This document shows, piece by piece, positions 40,783-46,621 of a DNA stretch of 46,621 nucleotides. Each line of letters opens with the position of its first letter. The first letter of the stretch is position 1. The stretch is taken from assembly GCA_902489575.1 (NCBI GenBank), contig CABUAQ010000005.1, forward strand, positions 1 to 46,621. The letters run 5' to 3'. The notes below the pieces were generated by a model. The model was not told the DNA's origin, did not search any database, and was given only the letters and a program-made list of their open reading frames with translations. The DNA is from an uncultured bacterium. Its GTDB lineage: Bacteria > Cyanobacteriota > Vampirovibrionia > Gastranaerophilales > Gastranaerophilaceae. A program made the position numbers and the translations under genes.

Positions 40783-42444
40783 ATGACTACAAAAGAATTC
40801 TTTACTAATTCAGAAGAATTAAAAAAGTTGATGTCAGCTGCTCGTGCTACTATTACAGCTCCATTCTTTGGCAACAATGTTGAAGAAGTTAAGTCTGTTT
40901 CAGAAGCTTACAAGTTAGCTAAATCATCTTCAGGAACAATTGAATTAACAGGCATGCCTGTTTACAAACCTGAAAAATTAGGTTTACCTCAAGGTGCAAA
41001 CCAATTGTTATTCAACGACGGCACAGTTGTTGGTCGTTGCGCTGCAGCCAGAAAAATTGTTGGCGAACCTAATTGCGATTTGAAATATTTATTACCTATT
41101 ATCCGTGAAGCTATTTATTCTTCTCGCGACAAATTAATGTACAAAACTGAAGTTGTTGTTGGTTTGGACAAAGACTACATGGTAAAAGCTCACTTAATGA
41201 TTCCTGAAGGATTTGAAAACATTATGTATTCTTGGATGTTAAACTTCCAATACATTAACGAAGAATACGCTAATATGTACGCAGAATCAAAAGAATTACC
41301 TGAAGGCGATATCTTTGTTTACTCAGATCCTGATTGGACTCATCCGGACTTCCCATACGGTTTAACATTCTTTGACCCTGAACACAACTGTGCAGCAATC
41401 CTTGGTATGAGATACTTCGGTGAACACAAAAAAGGTACATTAACTCTTGCTTGGGGTTGTGCAGCTCGTAACGGATTTGCTTCTTGCCACGGTGGTATGA
41501 AACGTTACAACCTTGACGGCGGCAAATCTTTCCAAGTTGCAGTATTCGGTTTATCAGGTTCAGGTAAATCAACAATTACTCACGCAAAACACAATAACAA
41601 ATACAATATCACAGTTCTTCACGATGACGCATTCGTTATCAATATGAAAGACAAATATACTATCGCATTGGAACCTGCATATTTCGATAAAACAGCAGAT
41701 TACCCAATCGGTTGTGAAGATAACAAATATATCTTAACTCAACAAAACGCCGGTGCTATCGCTTTGGCTGACGGTAAAGTTGTTTCAGTTACTGAAGATA
41801 TCAGAAACGGTAACGGACGTGCAGTTAAATCTAAATTATGGTCACCAAACAGAGTTGATAGAATCGACCAGCCAATCAATGCTATCTTCTGGTTGATGAA
41901 AGACCCTACAATCCCTCCTGTGTTAAAATTATCAGGAGCTTCTTTAGGTGCTGCAATGGGTGCAACTTTAGCTACTAAACGTACTTCAGCAGAAAGACTT
42001 GCTGCAGGTGTTGACCCTAACGCATTAGTTGTTGAACCTTATGCTAACCCATTCAGAGTTTACCCTCTTGCAATGGATTACGAAAGATTCAAAGAATTGA
42101 TAGCTGAAGGTGTTGATTGCTACATCTTGAATACAGGTGAATTTATGGGTACAAAAGTTCAACCTAAACACACATTAGGTATCATTGAATCTATTGTTGA
42201 AGGTACTGCAACTTTCCATAGATGGGAAAACTTCTCAGATATCGAAATTATGGATATCGAAGGCTTTGATGCTTCATTCTCTAACAAAGAATACGCTCAA
42301 CAATTTGTTGCTCGTATGAACGATAGAATTAACTTCGTTAAATCTAGAGAAACAGAAAAAGCTGGTATTGATAAACTTCCTGCTGACGCTTTGGAAGCTT
42401 TGGAAGCTGTTGTTAAACAAGCAACTGCTGTTGCATCTGTTTAA
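40783..42444 (+). CDS. pckA: phosphoenolpyruvate carboxykinase (ATP)
   Basis: Interconverts oxaloacetate and PEP with ATP/ADP. 553 residues. P-loop FGLSGSGKSTITH, CHGGMKRYNLDGGKS, the substrate-binding HLMIPEG, and the KRTSAERLAAGV and MDYERFKELIAEG segments. In fermenters it can run toward oxaloacetate with net ATP gain. Codon use is notably uniform, fitting high expression. AAGGAG ribosome-binding site; leader about 40 bases with a TTTATATA box. A strong terminator follows. Confidence 0.92.
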   Translation: MTTKEFFTNSEELKKLMSAARATITAPFFGNNVEEVKSVSEAYKLAKSSSGTIELTGMPVYKPEKLGLPQGANQLLFNDGTVVGRCAAARKIVGEPNCDLKYLLPIIREAIYSSRDKLMYKTEVVVGLDKDYMVKAHLMIPEGFENIMYSWMLNFQYINEEYANMYAESKELPEGDIFVYSDPDWTHPDFPYGLTFFDPEHNCAAILGMRYFGEHKKGTLTLAWGCAARNGFASCHGGMKRYNLDGGKSFQVAVFGLSGSGKSTITHAKHNNKYNITVLHDDAFVINMKDKYTIALEPAYFDKTADYPIGCEDNKYILTQQNAGAIALADGKVVSVTEDIRNGNGRAVKSKLWSPNRVDRIDQPINAIFWLMKDPTIPPVLKLSGASLGAAMGATLATKRTSAERLAAGVDPNALVVEPYANPFRVYPLAMDYERFKELIAEGVDCYILNTGEFMGTKVQPKHTLGIIESIVEGTATFHRWENFSDIEIMDIEGFDASFSNKEYAQQFVARMNDRINFVKSRETEKAGIDKLPADALEALEAVVKQATAVASV

Positions 42445-42462
42445 TTTCATTAAACAAGCTGA

Positions 42463-42496
42463 AAAAAAGACGGATTGTAAACAATCCGTCTTTTTT
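42463..42496 (+). terminator. terminator after pckA
   Basis: AAAAAAGACGGATTGT (42463-42478) pairs perfectly with ACAATCCGTCTTTTTT (42481-42496), two-base loop. Confidence 0.93.
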
Positions 42497-42570
42497 ATTT
42501 ATGAAAAATAGTAGCCCTTATATTACATTTTATGATAAAATACTCTCAGGTTTAAAACAGAGGAGAAGTT

Positions 42571-42975
42571 ATGGAAAATTTAAATAAATTTAAAGTCTTA
42601 ACTATTGTACTAATATGTATGTTTGTATTTGTTGTTGCAGCGATTTATTCCAATACAAAAGATGCAACAACAAACAGAATGCTAACAAAAACAGAAATCG
42701 AAAATGCACAGAACAAAACAACAAATCAAAATGAAACCGAAACAACAACCTCAGGAAATATTGAAGACTTAACAGCACAAATGGAATTTTTAAATAAAAG
42801 AATTGATGAATTAAGTGAAAAAGTAAATAATCCTTCTAATTCATCTATAGGCTTGAATTGCAAACTAATAGGCTCAATGACAGAAAACGGAATTGAACAA
42901 TTGTCAGAAGAAGCCATAATCCAAGAAGCTAAAGATAATAACAGAGATATGGTAATTACTTGTTCATTCCAATAA
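42571..42975 (+). CDS. hypothetical membrane-anchored coiled-coil protein
   Basis: 134 residues, no recognised family. N-terminal membrane segment (about 8-26, VLTIVLICMFVFVVAAIY), a Thr/Asn/Gln-rich linker, a short coiled coil (EDLTAQMEFLNKRIDELSEK), then a small C-terminal domain with two cysteines (LNCKLIG and VITCSFQ). Exported side is probably the C-terminus. GAGGAG ribosome-binding site; a TATGATAAAAT -10-like box lies upstream and a terminator follows. Confidence 0.65.
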   Translation: MENLNKFKVLTIVLICMFVFVVAAIYSNTKDATTNRMLTKTEIENAQNKTTNQNETETTTSGNIEDLTAQMEFLNKRIDELSEKVNNPSNSSIGLNCKLIGSMTENGIEQLSEEAIIQEAKDNNRDMVITCSFQ

Positions 42976-42991
42976 TTTAAAAATATAACAA

Positions 42992-43027
42992 TAAAGGACC
43001 CGATTAAAAATTTAATCGGGTCCTTTA
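42992..43027. terminator. bidirectional terminator
   Basis: TAAAGGACCCGATTAAA (42992-43008) pairs perfectly with TTTAATCGGGTCCTTTA (43011-43027). It lies between two convergent genes. Confidence 0.93.
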
Positions 43028-43050
43028 AATTTTTAACTCTGCACGTTAAA

Positions 43051-43227
43051 CTATTCTACTTCGATTGCTCCAACCGGGCAAGCATCAGCAGCTTCTTTAA
43101 CTGCATCCATGTTATCTGCTACATTAGCATCATTTACTGCTGCAACGCCATCAACTGAGAATACTGCTTCACAAATTGATTCGCAAGCACCGCAACCGAT
43201 ACAAGAATCATTAACTTTTACTGTCAT
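43051..43227 (-). CDS. small 4Fe-4S ferredoxin
   Basis: 58 residues, below the usual reporting limit but clear. It begins MTVKVNDSCIGCGACESICE and ends ADACPVGAIEVE. Cluster cysteines are C9, C12, C15 and C50 in the single-cluster C-x-x-C-x-x-C ... C-P layout; C19 is an additional cysteine at the place where two-cluster or bacterial-type ferredoxins keep one. Ribosome-binding site GGAG. It can carry electrons between pyruvate oxidation and hydrogenase in such fermenters; hydG at 33567 supports this. Confidence 0.92.
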   Translation of the reverse strand: MTVKVNDSCIGCGACESICEAVFSVDGVAAVNDANVADNMDAVKEAADACPVGAIEVE

Positions 43228-43312
43228 TTTACGATCTCCTTATTTTACTTGTGTGAACCACATTTCACAATAAAAATTATATAACAAAAATTAAAAAATT
43301 TCTACAAATATA

Positions 43313-44488
43313 TTACAACCAATCACGAATATAATTTGCAATCGTATCAAAACCTTGAAGTTCACCCAAATTACCACTTGAAGAAAGTTTTTTAGAATAC
43401 ATAAGCATTGGGACTTTTTCTCTAGTATGATCGGTTCCCTCAACAGTTGGATCACATCCGTGGTCAGCTGTTATTACAAGCAAATCATCTTCTTTCATCG
43501 CCTCTACAATAGCCGGAAGATAACTGTCAATTTCTTCAATTGCTTGCCCGTACCCTTTTGGATCATTTCTATGTCCATATAACATATCTGTATCAACAAG
43601 ATTTGTAAAAATAAGTTCTTTATCATTATAAACCTTATTTTTTATATAAGCAATATCTTCAAGCAGTAATTCTTCTTTAACAACCTTCAGAGTTAATTCT
43701 AAACCCTCTTTATTTGAACCTGTATGAATTGCATGAGTGATACCTGATTTTGAAAATATATCTTCAATTTTACCAATCCCTATAACTTTTCCTCCAGCAT
43801 CTTTAATTTCATTTAACACAGTAGGTGCTACAGGTTCAATTGAATAATCACGTCTGTCTTTAGAAATTCTTGTCGGTTTTCCGTCAATAACTTTATAAGG
43901 TCTTGCAATTACACGAGAAACATAATAATCATCTTCTGTTAAAATTTTCCTTGCAATCTCACACCATTTATACAATGTTTCAAGCGGAATTAAATCAGTA
44001 TCAAGTGCAATTTGAAAAACACTATCAGCAGACGTATACACAATCGGAAATTTTGTTTTATGATGTTCTTCATTAAGTTTTTCAATGATAGCAGTTCCGC
44101 TTGCGGGACAATTTGCCAAAACTCCGCCGCAACCTGTTTCCTTGATAAATTTATCAATAAGTTCTTTTGGAAAACCTTCAGGAAAAGTTGCAAATGCCCT
44201 ATCTAATGTTATACCTGCAATCTCCCAGTGCCCTGTAGTTGTGTCCTTACCCTTTGATTTTTCAACCAAAGTAGCAACAGTGGCAGCAGGAGCTGCAACT
44301 TTAGCTATGCCCATAAAATCCTGAATATTACCAAGCCCCATTTTTTCAAGATTTGGAACTTTCAATCCATTATTGAATTCACAGACATGTTTTAATGTAT
44401 TACACAACGGAGTGTCGTTAAAATCCTGACAGTCCGGCATAGCACCTACACCCATAGAATCAATTACCATTATAATTGCTCTTGACAT
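43313..44488 (-). CDS. deoB: phosphopentomutase
   Basis: Converts (deoxy)ribose-1-phosphate to the 5-phosphate in nucleoside salvage. 391 residues, alkaline-phosphatase superfamily. Metal and catalytic residues: MVIDSMGVGAMPD at the N-terminus, KGKDTTTGHWE with the active Thr, and VITADHGCDPTVEGTDHTRE near the end. TAGGAGGG ribosome-binding site. It follows the ABC ATPase gene by 43 bases and may be cotranscribed with it. Confidence 0.95.
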   Translation of the reverse strand: MSRAIIMVIDSMGVGAMPDCQDFNDTPLCNTLKHVCEFNNGLKVPNLEKMGLGNIQDFMGIAKVAAPAATVATLVEKSKGKDTTTGHWEIAGITLDRAFATFPEGFPKELIDKFIKETGCGGVLANCPASGTAIIEKLNEEHHKTKFPIVYTSADSVFQIALDTDLIPLETLYKWCEIARKILTEDDYYVSRVIARPYKVIDGKPTRISKDRRDYSIEPVAPTVLNEIKDAGGKVIGIGKIEDIFSKSGITHAIHTGSNKEGLELTLKVVKEELLLEDIAYIKNKVYNDKELIFTNLVDTDMLYGHRNDPKGYGQAIEEIDSYLPAIVEAMKEDDLLVITADHGCDPTVEGTDHTREKVPMLMYSKKLSSSGNLGELQGFDTIANYIRDWL

Positions 44489-44531
44489 ATTTCCCTCCTA
44501 TTTGCATATATTTTACCACAAATTAGAGAAA

Positions 44532-45485
44532 TTAACTTTTATAAAAACAAGCACAATAATGATTATTAAAAACTTCATCCAAATTTGGCACTTCATGAGT
44601 ACAAACCTCCATACAAAAATCACAACGCGGATGAAATTTACATCCGGCAATCTTTTGTGATAATGCCGGCGGCTGACCTTTAATTGTTTCAAGTTTGTCC
44701 TTACAATTTGACGGCAAAGAATTTAACAAAGCCTTTGTATAAGGATGTACAGGAGTCGTAAAAAACTCTCTATTAGAAGCACTTTCAACTATTCGCCCTG
44801 CATACATAACCGCAATATCATCCGCATTTTCCCTGACTAGTGCCAAATCGTGCGTAATAAGTAAAATAGCAGTATTATTATGTTGCTTAATTTCTTGTAA
44901 CAAATTCATAATCTGAGCCTGAATAGTAACATCCAGAGCCGTAGTAGGTTCATCAGCAATAAGCACTTCCGCATTACAAGCAAGCGCCATAGCAATAATT
45001 GCGCGCTGCTTCATTCCCCCAGAAAACTCATGAGGATAATTTTTTAATCTGGATTTAGCCGCAGGAATTTGCACAGCATCAAAAGCTTCTATTGCCATTT
45101 TTTCCGCCTCAGCACCATCTATTCTCTGGTGGATTTTAATTATTTCTAAAAGCTGATTTCCAACAGTATACAATGGATTAAGTGATGTCATAGGATCTTG
45201 CGGTATTAAAGCGATTTTTGACCCCCTTATATGCTGCATTTGAGTATGAGATTTTGCTAAAAGATTTTCACCTTTAAATAGAATTTCACCGCCTGTTATT
45301 CTGGCGGTTTTTGGGATAAGTTTTAATATACTCATCGCACTCATAGTTTTACCGCAGCCGGATTCGCCAACTATAGAAAGCATTTTCCCCCGTTCTAAAG
45401 AAAATGATACATCAAAAAGTGCCTGTCTGAAAATATCATCAGATTGAAAACCCAGATTTAAATTTCTAATTTCTAAAATTGCCAT
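44532..45485 (-). CDS. oligopeptide/dipeptide ABC transporter ATP-binding protein, DppD/OppD type
   Basis: 317 residues. Walker A GESGCGKT, signature FSGGMKQR, Walker B VLIADEP and the switch His in LLITHDLAL. The C-terminal extension with three or four cysteines (GCKFHPRCDFCMEVC) is the oligo_HPY domain of peptide importers. Permease and binding-protein genes are not adjacent. The ATG at 45485 has no Shine-Dalgarno site; TATAAT lies seven bases upstream. Confidence 0.93.
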   Translation of the reverse strand: MAILEIRNLNLGFQSDDIFRQALFDVSFSLERGKMLSIVGESGCGKTMSAMSILKLIPKTARITGGEILFKGENLLAKSHTQMQHIRGSKIALIPQDPMTSLNPLYTVGNQLLEIIKIHQRIDGAEAEKMAIEAFDAVQIPAAKSRLKNYPHEFSGGMKQRAIIAMALACNAEVLIADEPTTALDVTIQAQIMNLLQEIKQHNNTAILLITHDLALVRENADDIAVMYAGRIVESASNREFFTTPVHPYTKALLNSLPSNCKDKLETIKGQPPALSQKIAGCKFHPRCDFCMEVCTHEVPNLDEVFNNHYCACFYKS

Positions 45486-45492
45486 CAGAATA

Positions 45493-45521
45493 ATTATATT
45501 CTTATTTTACAATTAAGTAAA
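45493..45521 (-). promoter_or_regulatory. promoter giving a probable leaderless ABC ATPase mRNA
   Basis: Minus strand: TTTACT (45521-45516), 17-base spacer, TATAAT (45498-45493), then seven bases to the ATG at 45485. Confidence 0.65.
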
Positions 45522-45538
45522 TAGCCGGCAAGGCAAAT

Positions 45539-45570
45539 AAAAAAGACGGCTAATAAAACCGTCCTTTTTT
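45539..45570 (-). terminator. terminator after the HEAT gene
   Basis: AAAAAA-GACGG and CCGTC-C-TTTTTT form a stem with a bulged C. On the minus strand it is followed by TTTTTT. Confidence 0.75.
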
Positions 45571-45596
45571 ATTATAATTTAATAACTATCAGCTAA

Positions 45597-46454
45597 TTAA
45601 AAAGTACCAGCAGGTTTTTTCTGAGGAGTAGCCCCAGGAATTGATTGCCAGTTTGCAGCCATAATTTTCTTAAATGATTTCAAAGCGGTATCTTCAAGTT
45701 CACCTAATTCTTCAGCTTCCATAATCAATTCTCTTAAAGGCATAAGAGCTCTTTGGTCTCTTAAAACGCCTAAAGCTGCTGCCGCACCAGCTCTAACTAA
45801 TTCGTTTTCAGAACGATTTCTCATAACATCAATCAATGCAGGAACAGCTTTTGTATCATTTAATTTACCCAATGAAGTTACTGCATAAATTCTTACGTTA
45901 ACCCATTCGTCATAAAGCATATTGATAATCTTATCAACAGCTTTTTTATTACCGATTTCACCTAATGCTCTTGTAGCATCACATCTAACATTAACTTTTT
46001 CGTGATCTAAAGAAGCGATTAAAGCATCAGTTGCAACATCACCAATTTCAATTAAAGCATCAGTTGCAGTAATACAAACCTGCGGGTTTTCATCATTTAA
46101 AGACTCAACAAGCGGCTCAACAACAATCGCACCGCCTAAACGACCTAAAGCACGAGCTGCACGAACACGAACATCAACGTTACGGTCTTCACGTAAAGAT
46201 TCAATCAAGTGAGTTGTGGCAGCGCTGTCCCCTAGTTCGCCTAAAGCTCTTGCAGCATACAATCTAACAGAACCGTTTTTATCATGTTTTAAAACATCGA
46301 TTAACGGCTCAACCGCTTTTGAATCACCCATCTCGCCCAAAATACGAGCTGCATTATATCTGACTTTTTCCGAGTTGCTTGTTCTTAAGTCAGTTAATAA
46401 TTCATCAAACGATTTTTTCACTTGTTTTTTCTTACTGTTCACACTAATTGTCAT
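45597..46454 (-). CDS. HEAT-repeat protein, PBS-lyase type
   Basis: 285 residues. About seven HEAT repeats of 31 residues, each like VRYNAARILGEMGDSKAVEP, VRLYAARALGELGDSAATTH, VRVRAARALGRLGG. Such repeats bind other proteins; Cyanobacteria use relatives as phycobilisome lyases and degradation factors, and a plain scaffold role is likelier here since no phycobilisome gene is seen. GGAGG ribosome-binding site. A terminator follows, so it is monocistronic. Confidence 0.88.
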   Translation of the reverse strand: MTISVNSKKKQVKKSFDELLTDLRTSNSEKVRYNAARILGEMGDSKAVEPLIDVLKHDKNGSVRLYAARALGELGDSAATTHLIESLREDRNVDVRVRAARALGRLGGAIVVEPLVESLNDENPQVCITATDALIEIGDVATDALIASLDHEKVNVRCDATRALGEIGNKKAVDKIINMLYDEWVNVRIYAVTSLGKLNDTKAVPALIDVMRNRSENELVRAGAAAALGVLRDQRALMPLRELIMEAEELGELEDTALKSFKKIMAANWQSIPGATPQKKPAGTF

Positions 46455-46621
46455 TATTTTCCTCCGACACTACACAATAATTTTCACATTACCTACTCTT
46501 TTATAAAGTTTATTTACGAGAAATTATTGCTTTTTATCTTCTATTTTATTAATTTTTGTTTACAATTCATAAATTTTCTTATTTATACCTACTACTATGA
46601 ATTTTGCCAGAAAATCGATTA

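Overview
The window is an AT-rich bacterial chromosome segment, dense with genes on both strands. It carries no tRNA, rRNA operon, transposase, phage gene or CRISPR array that I can see. The gene set points to a non-photosynthetic relative of Cyanobacteria, most likely an anaerobic gut member of the Melainabacteria/Vampirovibrionia (Gastranaerophilales type). The reasons are an LdpA-family Fe-S protein (a cyanobacterial circadian redox protein), the yggS-sepF gene order, a PBS-lyase-type HEAT repeat protein, an [FeFe]-hydrogenase maturase (HydG), a small ferredoxin and PEP carboxykinase, with no photosynthesis gene. This assignment is inference from gene content.

Layout. 1-7137: a small winged-helix-like protein, lysA overlapping a c-di-AMP cyclase gene (dacA), a YitT membrane protein and a conserved small protein; then, on the minus strand, pheT with a secreted SH3-like gene. 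7221-11174: a tandem pair of DUF6471-type proteins with a duplicated promoter, map, an RNase-H-like protein, a TPR membrane protein and a Gln-rich protein. 11369-15845: a pilin-like gene running directly into RNase P RNA, then a DMT permease, CorA, thymidylate kinase and adenylate kinase. 15916-22666: accessory-looking stretch with three related secreted Cys-rich genes, a lone FliI-type ATPase, metG and several orphans. 22768-26882: minus-strand cluster of serine hydrolase, LdpA, phosphopantetheinyl transferase and glmU. 27439-30639: minus-strand operon rplI, MetE/UROD-like methyltransferase, CooC-like ATPase and folD. 30738-36911: ZupT, DUF2023, yggS-sepF, hydG, hpf, a small Cys-rich protein and Hsp20. 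37058-46454: a D-2-hydroxyacid dehydrogenase, ubiE, DUF4127 plus MntP, pckA, ferredoxin, deoB, an oligopeptide ABC ATPase and the HEAT protein.

Function. The genes fit a fermentative anaerobe: H-cluster maturation, ferredoxin, D-lactate-type dehydrogenase, PEP carboxykinase, folate C1 chemistry and peptide import, alongside housekeeping genes for lysine/peptidoglycan, tRNA charging, nucleotides, ribosome hibernation and division.

Main new observations. (1) A set of genes seems to be transcribed from promoters whose -10 box lies exactly 6 (or 7) bases before the start codon, without a Shine-Dalgarno sequence; these would be leaderless mRNAs. The pattern also reveals a 12-codon leader peptide coupled to yggS and an unlisted 44-aa ORF ahead of a Cys-rich protein. 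(2) A secreted Cys-rich family occurs once as a fusion and once as two adjacent genes. (3) rnpB begins at the base after a pilin-like stop codon. (4) A class-A-beta-lactamase-fold protein lacks the deacylation Glu. (5) A MetE-like/CooC-like/folD operon. (6) Repeated RCATGC-type boxes and a compact GC-rich structured element in gene-poor gaps.
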